A stretch of DNA of 64,000 nt from Gloeocapsopsis dulcis. GTDB taxonomy: Bacteria; Cyanobacteriota; Cyanobacteriia; Cyanobacteriales; Chroococcidiopsidaceae. Each line of letters starts with the position of its first letter. Position 1 is the stretch's first letter. Under the pieces are notes generated by a model. The model made no database searches and was not told the origin of the DNA. It saw only the letters and a list, made by a program, of their open reading frames with translations. The stretch lies in NCBI RefSeq assembly GCF_032163395.1, contig NZ_CP119968.1:2253501-2317500 (forward strand). The letters run 5' to 3'. A program made the position numbers and the translations under genes. Positions 1 through 8,859 of this stretch are shown in pieces.

Positions 1-40
1 CGGCTTAGAAGGATTTTTGGGAAATCTGTTCCAACGATGA
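1..40 (+). CDS. dnaJ: Probable DnaJ chaperone, last 12 codons (partial)
   Basis: The first 40 bases stay open in one frame and end with TGA at 38-40, encoding the tail GLEGFLGNLFQR. A Gly/Phe-rich tail of this kind is, from memory, typical of cyanobacterial class I DnaJ, and dnaJ often precedes a TusA-like gene and rsgA in cyanobacteria. The stop overlaps the ATG of the next gene as ATGA, which implies translational coupling. The gene body lies outside the window, so the identity rests on a short tail and on gene order. Confidence 0.45.
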   Translation, partial: GLEGFLGNLFQR

Positions 41-297
41 ATCAAACGGCACTATCTCAACCTCACGCACAACTCGATTTGCGTGGTACTCCCTGTCCGC
101 TAAATTTTGTGCGGACAAAACTTCGCTTGGAAAAAATGCCTATAGGGTCGCGCCTAGAAGTTTGGTTAGACCCTGGCGAACCAATTGAGCAGGTTCCTGA
201 TAGTTTAACAATGGCAGGTTATCCCGTTGAACAAATTACGGAATGTAATGGCTACTTTTCCCTAATAGTACAGCGCCCAGGTGATGCAAATGCATGA
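37..297 (+). CDS. TusA-family sulfurtransferase
   Basis: This 86-residue protein belongs to the TusA/SirA family of small cytoplasmic sulfur carriers. The signature DLRGTPCPLNFVRTK (residues 14-28) contains the CPxP motif, whose Cys carries the persulfide. Length and the two-layer alpha/beta pattern match the family. The ATG overlaps the preceding stop by four bases, so it is probably cotranslated with the upstream dnaJ-like gene. rsgA follows about 95 bases downstream. In cyanobacteria the sulfur acceptor is not established, so a role in tRNA thiolation or another sulfur relay is inferred from the family only. Confidence 0.85.
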   Translation: MNQTALSQPHAQLDLRGTPCPLNFVRTKLRLEKMPIGSRLEVWLDPGEPIEQVPDSLTMAGYPVEQITECNGYFSLIVQRPGDANA

Positions 298-391
298 GAG
301 CTTAGAGGTTGGAGATTAGGAATGAAGATTCTCTTCATACAACACCATTTTGCTTTTACAGCAAGATCTTCTGGTGGTACTTGATGATTGC

Positions 392-1468
392 ATGAGTAAG
401 GAAGCTACTAGCAAAGCAGATGTAACATTAACGGGTACAGTACTAGCAGTCCAAGCTAACTACTATCAAGTCCGCCTAAACCCCTCACCTCTCGCCCCTC
501 ATCCCTCATCCCTCCTTTTATGTACGCGGCGAGCACGACTCAAAAAGCTAGGACAGCAAGTTATGGTAGGCGATCGCGTGGAAATTGCCGAACCAGATTG
601 GGCGGGCGGTAGAGGAGCGATCGCAGGTGTTTTACCGCGTAAATCTCAATTGGATCGTCCGCCAGTCGCAAATGCTGAACAAATTCTTTTGGTTTTTGCT
701 TTAGAAGAACCACCATTAGATCCTTACCAACTTAGTCACTTTTTGGTTAAAGCTGAGTCTACAGGACTAGATGTCCGTTTGTGTTTGAACAAAAGCGATC
801 TACTGACGATTGAACAACAGCAACAATGGCGCGATCGCCTAGAAAAATGGGGCTATCAGCCTGTGTTTGTCAGTATACGTCAGGGAAGTAGTATTTCTGA
901 AGTACGAGATCTACTCAAACGGCGAATTTCTGCAGTGGCTGGACCTTCGGGTGTAGGAAAATCAAGTTTAATTAATGCTTTGATTCCAACAGTTAACCTG
1001 CGTATTGGTGAAGTTTCTGGTAAGCTTAGTCGCGGGCGTCATACGACTCGTCATGTAGAACTTTTCACATTACCTGATGGTGGATTACTCGCAGATACTC
1101 CTGGTTTCAATCAGCCAGATTTGAGTTGTCACCCACAAGAACTAGTCAATTATTTTCCCGAAGCACGACAGCGGCTAGCCCAACAAACTTGTCAATTTAG
1201 TGATTGTTTACATCGCGATGAGCCAAATTGTGCGGTGCGAGGTGATTGGGAACGATACGAGCATTATTTAGCTTTTCTCGAAGATGCGATCGCACGTCAA
1301 GAACAGATCAATCAGCAAGCCGATCCTGAATCAAGCTTGAAGCTGAAAACGAAGCGCGGTAAAAGTCAATACGAGCCAAAGCTAGAAACGAAATACCGAC
1401 GGCATTCGCGACGAACTGAACACCAAGCACTACAAAAATTGTATCAAGAAGCCGATGAGTCGCAGTAG
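392..1468 (+). CDS. rsgA: Ribosome small-subunit-dependent GTPase A
   Basis: RsgA (YjeQ) is a circularly permuted GTPase that acts late in 30S subunit maturation. The N-terminal OB-fold is followed by the permuted G motifs: NKSD (G4), then GPSGVGKSS (G1/P-loop) and DTPGF (G3). A C-terminal zinc knuckle follows with Cys and His residues in the form CQFSDCLHRDEPNCAV. I chose the ATG at 392 (358 residues); an in-frame TTG at 350 would add 14 residues. Residues about 19-34 from this start are encoded by CCCCTCA/CTCATCC-like heptamers that resemble cyanobacterial intergenic short repeats and read as a Pro/Ser/Leu-rich insert in the OB-fold region. The downstream gene grxC is 126 bases away. Confidence 0.95.
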   Translation: MSKEATSKADVTLTGTVLAVQANYYQVRLNPSPLAPHPSSLLLCTRRARLKKLGQQVMVGDRVEIAEPDWAGGRGAIAGVLPRKSQLDRPPVANAEQILLVFALEEPPLDPYQLSHFLVKAESTGLDVRLCLNKSDLLTIEQQQQWRDRLEKWGYQPVFVSIRQGSSISEVRDLLKRRISAVAGPSGVGKSSLINALIPTVNLRIGEVSGKLSRGRHTTRHVELFTLPDGGLLADTPGFNQPDLSCHPQELVNYFPEARQRLAQQTCQFSDCLHRDEPNCAVRGDWERYEHYLAFLEDAIARQEQINQQADPESSLKLKTKRGKSQYEPKLETKYRRHSRRTEHQALQKLYQEADESQ

Positions 1469-1594
1469 TTTAAAAGAGGTCAGGGGACAGGGAGTTGAAA
1501 AGACGGCGAGACTGAGGAGTCACAGTTTAGAATAAAGTTTAAGAATTATTGCTCAGCAGTTTTTTTGTTCCTAGTTTCATCATCTTGATAACTT

Positions 1595-1855
1595 ATGAGT
1601 CCTAACATTGAAATTTATACTTGGAGTAGATGCCCCTTTTGTATTCGTGCCAAGGCTTTACTCAAAGAAAAAGGTGTTGAGTTTACAGAATATGTGATTG
1701 ATGGCGATGAGGCAGCGCGATCGCTCATGGCAAAACGTGCTCATGGTAGACGTTCTGTTCCCCAGATTTTCATTAATGACAATCACATCGGTGGTTGTGA
1801 CGATTTGTACGAATTGGAATTTCAAGGCAAGCTCGATCAATTGCTAGCAGCGTAA
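1595..1855 (+). CDS. grxC: Glutaredoxin 3 (GrxC type)
   Basis: This 86-residue dithiol glutaredoxin reduces disulfides with glutathione. The active site CPFC sits at residues 14-17. The glutathione-binding TVP-like turn is seen as RSVPQIFIN (residues 53-61), followed by GGCDDLYEL. gshB starts only seven bases after the stop, so glutathione synthesis and a glutathione-dependent reductase appear to be cotranscribed, an arrangement common in cyanobacteria. Confidence 0.95.
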   Translation: MSPNIEIYTWSRCPFCIRAKALLKEKGVEFTEYVIDGDEAARSLMAKRAHGRRSVPQIFINDNHIGGCDDLYELEFQGKLDQLLAA

Positions 1856-1862
1856 AACAGTT

Positions 1863-2825
1863 ATGAAACTTGCCTTTATCATCGATCCTATTACACGTCT
1901 CGATCCAGGACACGATACTAGCGTAGCCTTGATGGAAGCCGCACAAGTACTAGGTCATTCTGTTTGGGTCACTCAAGCAAACTGTTTAAGTGTTGTCGCC
2001 GGTAAAGCTTGGGCTATTTTAGAGCAAGTGCAGCTAAAACCTGTACAACACATCCAAGGGCGATGGGTAGCAGAAAATCCCTGGTTTGAATTGAGCAATC
2101 GCACCTTTGCGCCGTTAGAAAGTATGGATGCGGTCTTTATGCGTACCGATCCTCCTGTAACAGTTTCCTATCTTTATGCTACATACATTTTAGACTATAT
2201 CGATCCTGCCAAAACCTTAGTTATCAACGATCCTCAAGGAATTAGGGCAGCGAATGAAAAAATGTATGCTCTGCAATTCACTAACTGGATTCCAGAAACA
2301 ATTGTCAGTTCTGATAAACAATCAATTCGCAAGTTTGTTGAGAAACAAGGTGCTGCAATTCTCAAACCTTTGGGAAATAAAGCCGGAGAAGGAATTCTTT
2401 ATTTAGAGGCAGGCGATCGCAATTTTAACTCAATCGTTGAGTTGAGCACTTTGCAAGGAAGTGTCCCCGTGATGGTACAAACCTACTTAGCAGCTGCCAA
2501 AGAAGGAGATAAAAGAATTATTCTGCTGGATGGTAAACCTATTGGTGCACTCAATCGACTTTCTTCGGGTAATGAATTTCGCAACAACATGGCAGCAGGC
2601 GGTACTGTTGCTCAAATCGATATTACCGAGCAAGAGCGGCAAATGTGTGCTGATATTGCTAAAAAACTACACCAAGACGGTTTGTATTTTGTGGGAATTG
2701 ATGTCATTGGTGGTTATCTTACTGAAGTTAATGTGACAAGCCCAACAGGTATTCGAGAAATTGATCGCTTAGAAAGCGTTCGCTTAGGCGAACAAGTTAT
2801 CCAGTGGATAGAATTAAGAAATTAG
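1863..2825 (+). CDS. gshB: Glutathione synthetase
   Basis: GshB joins gamma-glutamylcysteine and glycine with ATP in the second step of glutathione synthesis. The 320-residue length is normal. The N-terminal GshB domain begins MKLAFIIDP. The ATP-grasp domain shows KPLGNKAGEGI (about 166-176), the RIILLDGKP strand (about 218-226), the glycine-rich loop FRNNMAAGG and the metal-binding end EVNVTSPTGIREID. The gene follows grxC with a seven-base gap and ends just before a strong hairpin terminator. Confidence 0.96.
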   Translation: MKLAFIIDPITRLDPGHDTSVALMEAAQVLGHSVWVTQANCLSVVAGKAWAILEQVQLKPVQHIQGRWVAENPWFELSNRTFAPLESMDAVFMRTDPPVTVSYLYATYILDYIDPAKTLVINDPQGIRAANEKMYALQFTNWIPETIVSSDKQSIRKFVEKQGAAILKPLGNKAGEGILYLEAGDRNFNSIVELSTLQGSVPVMVQTYLAAAKEGDKRIILLDGKPIGALNRLSSGNEFRNNMAAGGTVAQIDITEQERQMCADIAKKLHQDGLYFVGIDVIGGYLTEVNVTSPTGIREIDRLESVRLGEQVIQWIELRN

Positions 2826-2827
2826 AG

Positions 2828-2859
2828 GCGTAGACGATTTATCTGCGTCTACGCTTTTT
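2828..2859 (+). terminator. Rho-independent terminator after gshB
   Basis: A perfect nine-base-pair stem, GCGTAGACG (2828-2836) with CGTCTACGC (2846-2854), is followed by TTTTT. The T-run is on the plus strand only, so it terminates the grxC-gshB transcript. It lies between gshB and the convergent ftsZ. Confidence 0.85.
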
Positions 2860-2860
2860 G

Positions 2861-4141
2861 CTAAGAGCGAGGATTTCGTCTTCTTTGGAGAAACTCAGGA
2901 ATATCTAGCCCTGGTTTTTCTACAGTTTCTATCTCGATAGCAGGAGGAGGATTTGTTGGCGCTGCTTCTTTTTGCGGCTTTGAGATAACTTTTACACTAG
3001 ACTGCGGCTCTGCAGCAGCTTCTGTATTAAATCCTGTAGCAATTACTGTAATTCGTATTTCACCTTGTAGTCTTTCGTCAATAACTGCACCAAAAATAAT
3101 ATTAGCATTAGGGTCTACTACTTCATATATTGTCTCAGCAGCAGCATTGACTTCATGTAAGGTCAGATCGTAACCGCCAGTAATATTGAAAACGACACCC
3201 TTCGCTCCCTCAATTGAGGATTCGAGAAGAGGAGAAGAAATCGCCGCATTTGCTGCTTCTCTGGCACGAGATTTGCCAGAACCAATACCAATACCCATCA
3301 ATGCTGAACCTGCATCTGCCATAATTGCTCGGACATCCGCAAAGTCAACATTAACTAATCCTGGAATAGTAATAATGTCAGAAATGCCTTGCACCCCTTG
3401 ACGCAGAATATCATCAGCTATCCGGAAAGCTTCTTGTACAGGTGTTTGCTCAGAGATCACAGATAGCAGTTTGTCATTGGGGATCACAATAAGCGTATCC
3501 ACTCGACTTTGAAGTGCTTCAATACCTTGTTCAGCTTGAGATGTGCGTCGCCGTCCCTCAAACATAAACGGACGAGTAATAACCCCTACTGTCAGTGCGC
3601 CTAATTCTTTGGCAATTTCTGCAACAATCGGTGCTGCACCAGTACCTGTACCACCGCCCATGCCCGCCGTGATAAAAACAAGATCTGCATTTTCTAGAGC
3701 CGCAGCAATTTCCTCACGCGATTCTTCAGCTGCTTTTTGACCGATCGCCGGATTACCACCAGCACCAAGTCCACGCGTTAGCTTCTGTCCAAGTTGCAAC
3801 CGACGAGTTGCTGAGGTGTTTGTTAAAGCTTGAGCATCTGTGTTGATTGACCAGAATTCAATACCACTTACTTCACTGGCAATCATTCTATTAACAGCAT
3901 TACCACCGCCACCACCAACTCCAATAACTTTGATATTAGCTACTCGACCTGGCACAATATCATCTATTTGGTCGTCATGCTCAGGTATTCCTTTGGAGTC
4001 ATAATTTTGCCCGAAGTGAATCCCAGAGGAGTTAAAGGGATTATTAGAGTTGACACTCAGCGAGTACCCTGGTTGTCCTGGAGATTGTGAGCTTTTTTCA
4101 GTAGGCTCTCTTTTATTATTAAGCACCATTGGCGTGAACAA
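2861..4141 (-). CDS. ftsZ: Cell division protein FtsZ
   Basis: FtsZ is the tubulin-like GTPase that forms the division ring at midcell. The 426-residue protein has a cyanobacterial N-terminal extension of about 65 residues before the core, which begins [12 protein letters not shown]. The tubulin signature [10 protein letters not shown] is intact, as are the T7-loop residues NVDFADVR (catalytic Asp). The C-terminal tail [13 protein letters not shown] is the conserved peptide that binds membrane tethers and regulators. It lies downstream of ftsQ on the same strand, but a 1-kb gap suggests its own promoters. Confidence 0.98.
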   Translation of the reverse strand: MFTPMVLNNKREPTEKSSQSPGQPGYSLSVNSNNPFNSSGIHFGQNYDSKGIPEHDDQIDDIVPGRVANIKVIGVGGGGGNAVNRMIASEVSGIEFWSINTDAQALTNTSATRRLQLGQKLTRGLGAGGNPAIGQKAAEESREEIAAALENADLVFITAGMGGGTGTGAAPIVAEIAKELGALTVGVITRPFMFEGRRRTSQAEQGIEALQSRVDTLIVIPNDKLLSVISEQTPVQEAFRIADDILRQGVQGISDIITIPGLVNVDFADVRAIMADAGSALMGIGIGSGKSRAREAANAAISSPLLESSIEGAKGVVFNITGGYDLTLHEVNAAAETIYEVVDPNANIIFGAVIDERLQGEIRITVIATGFNTEAAAEPQSSVKVISKPQKEAAPTNPPPAIEIETVEKPGLDIPEFLQRRRNPRS

Positions 4142-5142
4142 GGTTATATAAACAACTTTTTATGTGATTTGGTTTAGAGTCTACTATAGGTTGACCTTCC
4201 TGGACTCTATAATTTCTCTTCGGTATGACTGCAAGCTTCGTAACGTCAGAAAATTACCATTGTCATTGGCTTAAATAGAGTGAATAAGGTAGTAGATTAA
4301 TGTAGTTTTTCTTAAAGTTAAAGGATTTAATTGGTACTCGTACACGGTTTGAGATGTTAATGTAGGCGTAGTGCTGATTTTGTTGGTAATTTTCCTAACA
4401 AACTTTATAATATGAGGTCTGCTAGCAAATAGCAAACTGAATTGCCAAAGAGCCTGAGCCAGTAGATTAAGTTTAGGTAATTGGTTTTGTTGAACGTAAT
4501 TAATAGAATTAATAATATTCACTCTCGACTATTTACTCCTCACAAAGTGTAGCTTCTATAGTTTAGGTACTGCGATCGCCTTAATATGTACTCTTAGACC
4601 CTATTTATTAAGTTTGGGTTAAGCTGGCGAGGTTTTGATTAGGCTTCTAGCAATACTTGTCATACAATCAACCCAGGTTTGAGGCACATCTTGCTTGTAT
4701 TGCTATGTATTTAGCCACATTGCTTTAGCTTTGTGTTTGCCACTCCTATAAATTTGCACACCTGAATTTTGCTACTAACTAATTAGGAAACCTTTTCTCT
4801 AAGAGATAGCCTACACTATACTCCTTGTCACTAAACCTGAAAAATATATAAGTGCATCTGAGCTACCTTAACTATTGGTATACCACGACTTCATTTTGTT
4901 TTGAACAGATTTTAATTGTACTGATAATTTTGACAACTGCAAAACTCTTTTGGCAATTTACTGTGGGCTATTTCCAAGAGATTTAGCAATACAAACTTGA
5001 GAGTTGTACTAAGTAATAAATCACATGGATGTTTTATTTGTAGCAAACAAAAACTTATTGTTTTTTCTGTGAAAGTTTAAGGGGATGTGTTGACAATATG
5101 ACACCAAAGTTAGTCCTATAGCGTATCAGGATTAACCGTTTT
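4142..5142. other. Gene-free interval between ftsQ and ftsZ
   Basis: About 1 kb of AT-rich sequence with frequent stops in all frames. I see no convincing gene, only a minus-strand reading frame at 4271-4522 without recognisable features. It presumably holds the ftsZ promoter(s) and 5' leader. No riboswitch or known small RNA was recognised. Confidence 0.6.
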
Positions 5143-5952
5143 TTACTGGTTCATTTGTACTGCTGGAGCGTCAGGATTAGAGAGATCGATGTAAGCAATT
5201 TGACTAAGATTTAATTGCTGGGGAAATTGCCGCATTTGATCGAGGACGTGTAGTTGTTGAGTTAATCTTGTACTATACGCACCAAGATGTACAATACCTA
5301 ATTCGGTTTTGAGAATAATATTGGTTGGATCTTGGCAGTCAATTTCAGATATCTTAACTGGGCTACGACTAACACTTCGATATATTGAAGACCAATAAGA
5401 ATGATAGCGTTCCCACGGACCAACAACTTTTAATTGAGGTAGTTCTAAATTTGAAGATTGAGTAGCATAGGTTTGAAAAGGAATCCATACCCCATCTGCA
5501 TCTACAAAACCCATATTGGCTTGCACATCCGTTGTGACAGCTTGGGGTGGTCTAATGTAGGCGATCGCAACAGGAATTCTTTCTTTAATAACCACTCGTA
5601 GCCCTGGGGGAAATAATGCGCGGGTGACAGTCGCAGCAGCGATCGTTGGTTGAGACTCCAAAGAGTGTGCGATCGCCTCAGGTTGAATTCGCAGCAATGA
5701 CTGTGGATAAGAGACTGGTAGTAATGACTTAATTGCGGGTGTCGCCAGAAGTTGGTTTCCTTCAATTGTGACTTGGCTAGGCTCTTGTAGTACCCAAATA
5801 GGTTGAGTCGTCGCCCAAACTAAACCGCCCAACATTCCACCTACTGCTAAGGTTTGCCATGCAGCCTGTAACATTTTGAGGCGTCTGTGAGTACGCAACA
5901 TTTTTCGTCTTTGCTCTAAATCTGAGCGCGAAACTGATTCGATGCTGGTCAT
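5143..5952 (-). CDS. ftsQ: Cell division protein FtsQ/DivIB
   Basis: FtsQ is a single-pass inner-membrane divisome protein with a periplasmic POTRA domain that recruits later division proteins. A short basic cytoplasmic N-terminus (SDLEQRRKMLRTHRRLK) precedes a membrane segment (about residues 30-51). A POTRA-like region, VTIEGNQLL..., and a beta domain follow. I chose the ATG at 5952 (269 residues); an in-frame TTG at 5979 would add nine residues. It is upstream of ftsZ in the usual ftsQ-ftsZ order; ddl or murC is not visible next to it. Confidence 0.9.
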   Translation of the reverse strand: MTSIESVSRSDLEQRRKMLRTHRRLKMLQAAWQTLAVGGMLGGLVWATTQPIWVLQEPSQVTIEGNQLLATPAIKSLLPVSYPQSLLRIQPEAIAHSLESQPTIAAATVTRALFPPGLRVVIKERIPVAIAYIRPPQAVTTDVQANMGFVDADGVWIPFQTYATQSSNLELPQLKVVGPWERYHSYWSSIYRSVSRSPVKISEIDCQDPTNIILKTELGIVHLGAYSTRLTQQLHVLDQMRQFPQQLNLSQIAYIDLSNPDAPAVQMNQ

Positions 5953-6384
5953 CCTAACTAATAACAGATGTTTTACCAAAAAATAACTTAATTTGTCTCA
6001 ATTTGCTCATTCCATGCTTGGATATTTTAGAGCTTGGCTGAAGCTGTACAAAGTTAACAGTAAGAGTGAGGCACTGTACAAAAACACAGTATTTATCACA
6101 ACTAACGATGTGATTGACGTGATTATTGTGCCTTGAGTACCACTCTTATGGCAGGTAAGTGTAACGTAGCTACAGTAGAACTACCGAATTTCATTTACTA
6201 CCACCGTAGATTATTCAGTAATTTTGCTGAATTTAGCTATATCCTAGTCTGGCAAACACCCCAGGATAGTGCAGAAGCCCAGACAAATGTCCTAATGTCA
6301 TAACACCTGTTAGTAGGAATCTAAAGCAAGCAGTAGAATCTTGATATCTTTAAGTTTGATAAAAACATCATTAACCCCAATACT
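5953..6384. other. Divergent promoter region between ftsQ and aroC
   Basis: About 430 bases separate the divergently transcribed ftsQ and aroC. No open frame of note and no recognised RNA element was found. It probably carries both promoters. Confidence 0.5.
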
Positions 6385-7473
6385 ATGGGTAATACTTTTG
6401 GGCACTTATTTCGGGTAACGACTTTTGGCGAATCTCACGGTGGTGGCGTTGGGGTGGTTATTGATGGTTGTCCACCACGCTTAGAAATTTCTCCTGCAGA
6501 AATTCAACAAGAACTAGATCGCAGGCGTCCAGGTCAAAGTAAAATTACGACGCCACGCAAAGAAGCTGATATATGCGAGATCCTATCAGGGGTATTTGAA
6601 GGGAAAACCTTGGGAACTCCAATTGCAATTGTGGTTCGCAACAAAGACACTCGCCCGCAAGACTATGATGAAATGGCACAAAAATACCGTCCATCACACG
6701 CAGATGCGACTTATGATGCCAAATATGGCGTTCGGAACTGGCAAGGTGGCGGAAGATCCTCTGCACGCGAAACAATTGGGAGAGTAGCAGCAGGGGCGAT
6801 CGCCAAAAAAATTCTGTTCGCGGTGGCTGGTGTCGAAATTATTGGTTATGTCAAACGAATTAAAGATTTAGAAGGCGTTATCGATCCCAACACTGTCACC
6901 AGCGCGCAAGTTGAAAGTAATATTGTCCGCTGTCCTGACGCTGAATGTGCTGAACGCATGATTGAACATATTGAACAAATCGGACGTCAGGGGGATTCGA
7001 TTGGTGGTGTCGTTGAATGCGTAGCGCGGAATGTACCCAAAGGCTTAGGAGAACCTGTTTTTGACAAATTGGAAGCCGATATTGCTAAAGGTGTGATGTC
7101 TCTACCAGCGTCTAAAGGTTTTGAAATTGGTTCTGGCTTTGCAGGTACGTTACTGACTGGTAGCGAACACAATGATGAATTCTACACGAATGAAAGTGGA
7201 GAAATTCGTACAGTAACTAATCGTTCGGGTGGCATTCAGGGAGGAATTTCTAACGGAGAAAATATTGTTTTGCGCGTGGCATTTAAACCAACGGCAACAA
7301 TTCGCAAGGAACAACGTACAGTTACTCGTGAAGGGGAAGAAACATTACTAGCCGCCAAAGGAAGACACGATCCATGTGTGTTACCCCGTGCTGTACCTAT
7401 GGTAGAAGCAATGGTAGCTTTAGTACTGTGCGATCACCTACTGCGGCATCAAGGACAGTGCGGAGTGTTATAG
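6385..7473 (+). CDS. aroC: Chorismate synthase
   Basis: AroC converts 5-enolpyruvylshikimate-3-phosphate to chorismate with reduced FMN, the last shared step to aromatic amino acids, folates and quinones. The 362-residue length is normal. Diagnostic motifs are [18 protein letters not shown] (residues 11-28), [24 protein letters not shown], and the later [13 protein letters not shown] and [11 protein letters not shown]. It stands alone with its own upstream region. Confidence 0.98.
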   Translation: MGNTFGHLFRVTTFGESHGGGVGVVIDGCPPRLEISPAEIQQELDRRRPGQSKITTPRKEADICEILSGVFEGKTLGTPIAIVVRNKDTRPQDYDEMAQKYRPSHADATYDAKYGVRNWQGGGRSSARETIGRVAAGAIAKKILFAVAGVEIIGYVKRIKDLEGVIDPNTVTSAQVESNIVRCPDAECAERMIEHIEQIGRQGDSIGGVVECVARNVPKGLGEPVFDKLEADIAKGVMSLPASKGFEIGSGFAGTLLTGSEHNDEFYTNESGEIRTVTNRSGGIQGGISNGENIVLRVAFKPTATIRKEQRTVTREGEETLLAAKGRHDPCVLPRAVPMVEAMVALVLCDHLLRHQGQCGVL

Positions 7474-7593
7474 CGATCGCTATTCAAAAATAACCCAAAT
7501 TGGAATCGAACTTATCATGCAATAAACATCAAACACGAACATCTGAAACCGGGCAAGCGTCTGAAAGATAGTTAATATAGCACTGGGCAAAGT

Positions 7594-8517
7594 GTGAGTT
7601 CAGGCAGAATGGTCATTGATAAACTAGATTTTATTCTCTATGCACAGCACGGTTGGGCTGATACAGGTAAGGCGATCGCATCATTAGCACATCGCTTGGC
7701 AACTCCGAAAACACTTATCGTTGCCCCAAACTTGGGCTTTGTTAATACTTGGTTGCAAATTAATCCTTTAATTCAAGCAGTAGAACAAATTGCCATCGAA
7801 ACAAATGCGCGATATCCAGACACACCTATCCGCATTGTTGGTCATTCGATGGGAGGATTAATCTGGCTAGAAGTCCTCAATCGTCATCCCGAATGGTGGT
7901 CAAGAGTTGAATCATTAGTCCTCGTTGCCTCGCCTGTGGGAGGTGCAGACTTAGCAAGAGTGCTTGATCCCCTAAGTTTAGGAGTTGGTATTGCCCGCGA
8001 CTTAGGCAAAAATCGCCGAGGAATTGCGGAAGCGATCGCCAAAGAGATCCCCACGTTGATCATTGCCGGAGATTTTGATAACGGTAGCGATGGCACAATT
8101 CCAATAGGTTCGACAAAATTTCGCAATGCCCAGTTTGTTTTACTTCCTGGCTTATCTCACGCAATTATGCGTCACCACTCTGACGTAGCAACTGTTATTA
8201 AAGATTTTTGGACTAGCGAAAAAACACTAACTGATATTCCCGATCCTGATTTAACTGATATACTCATTCAGCGGTTGCAACTCGTTTCCGGTATCACAGA
8301 CGCGCATCATCGAGACTTTACTAAAGCCCAAGTTTGCTTCACTTTAGAAAATGGTATTTCTATATGCACATGGAAAAATCCATTAGGCATAGATCACGTC
8401 TTTGTCAGTTGTCCCGAAGGTAAATGTCTTTACAGTGGCTTTGTTGGTTGGCTGCACTCAGAAAATTTACGTCAAACTCTTCAAGAAATAGAACGAAAAT
8501 TCACTAAAAACTCTTAG
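7594..8517 (+). CDS. Alpha/beta hydrolase (lipase-like)
   Basis: This 307-residue protein has the alpha/beta hydrolase fold. The nucleophile elbow GHSMGG (about residues 88-93) holds the catalytic Ser. A probable catalytic Asp lies in IAGDFDNGSDG and a His in LPGLSHAIMRHH. The central part resembles triacylglycerol lipases/esterases found in cyanobacteria. The C-terminal 90 residues form an extra domain with no motif I recognise. Translation may start at GTG 7594 or at the in-frame ATG 7609. The substrate is unknown. Confidence 0.8.
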   Translation: MSSGRMVIDKLDFILYAQHGWADTGKAIASLAHRLATPKTLIVAPNLGFVNTWLQINPLIQAVEQIAIETNARYPDTPIRIVGHSMGGLIWLEVLNRHPEWWSRVESLVLVASPVGGADLARVLDPLSLGVGIARDLGKNRRGIAEAIAKEIPTLIIAGDFDNGSDGTIPIGSTKFRNAQFVLLPGLSHAIMRHHSDVATVIKDFWTSEKTLTDIPDPDLTDILIQRLQLVSGITDAHHRDFTKAQVCFTLENGISICTWKNPLGIDHVFVSCPEGKCLYSGFVGWLHSENLRQTLQEIERKFTKNS

Positions 8518-8573
8518 CTAACCTCCCTCTAATCTCCGCACCTCTGTAGTTCGTTTATTATTTACTAGAATAA

Positions 8574-8828
8574 ATGGATTCTGTGACAATCTTAGGACTA
8601 ATAGCCGGAACATTAACAACAATTGCCTTCTTACCACAATTATTTAAAACATGGCAATCAAAATCAGCCAAAGATGTTTCTTTGGGGATGTTAATGATAT
8701 TTTCCACAGGCGTATTTTTGTGGTTAATTTATGGTATTTATCTTCAAGCTTTACCTATTATTCTTGCTAACTTAATTACACTGATTTTCAACTTAATAAT
8801 TTTAGGTCTTAAAATAAGATATAGATGA
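8574..8828 (+). CDS. SemiSWEET-type PQ-loop transporter
   Basis: This 84-residue membrane protein has three predicted transmembrane helices. The PQ motif lies in TIAFLPQLFKTWQSKSAKDVSL (residues about 17-38). This is the size and pattern of bacterial SemiSWEET sugar transporters, which dimerise to form the channel. The substrate, probably a sugar, cannot be read from the sequence. It lies 56 bases after the hydrolase gene and 31 bases before the radical SAM gene, so cotranscription is possible. Confidence 0.88.
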   Translation: MDSVTILGLIAGTLTTIAFLPQLFKTWQSKSAKDVSLGMLMIFSTGVFLWLIYGIYLQALPIILANLITLIFNLIILGLKIRYR

Positions 8829-8859
8829 CTCAATAGTTAACTTAAGCTAATTAAAGCCT

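Noticed and set aside
4271..4522. Minus-strand open frame of 83 codons between ftsQ and ftsZ
   Set aside because: Low-complexity, AT-rich translation without a family pattern or a clear ribosome site; treated as intergenic.
4525..4550. ACTCCTCACA, like the core of the small RNA Yfr1
   Set aside because: The flanking stem-loops and the exact conserved core of Yfr1 are absent.
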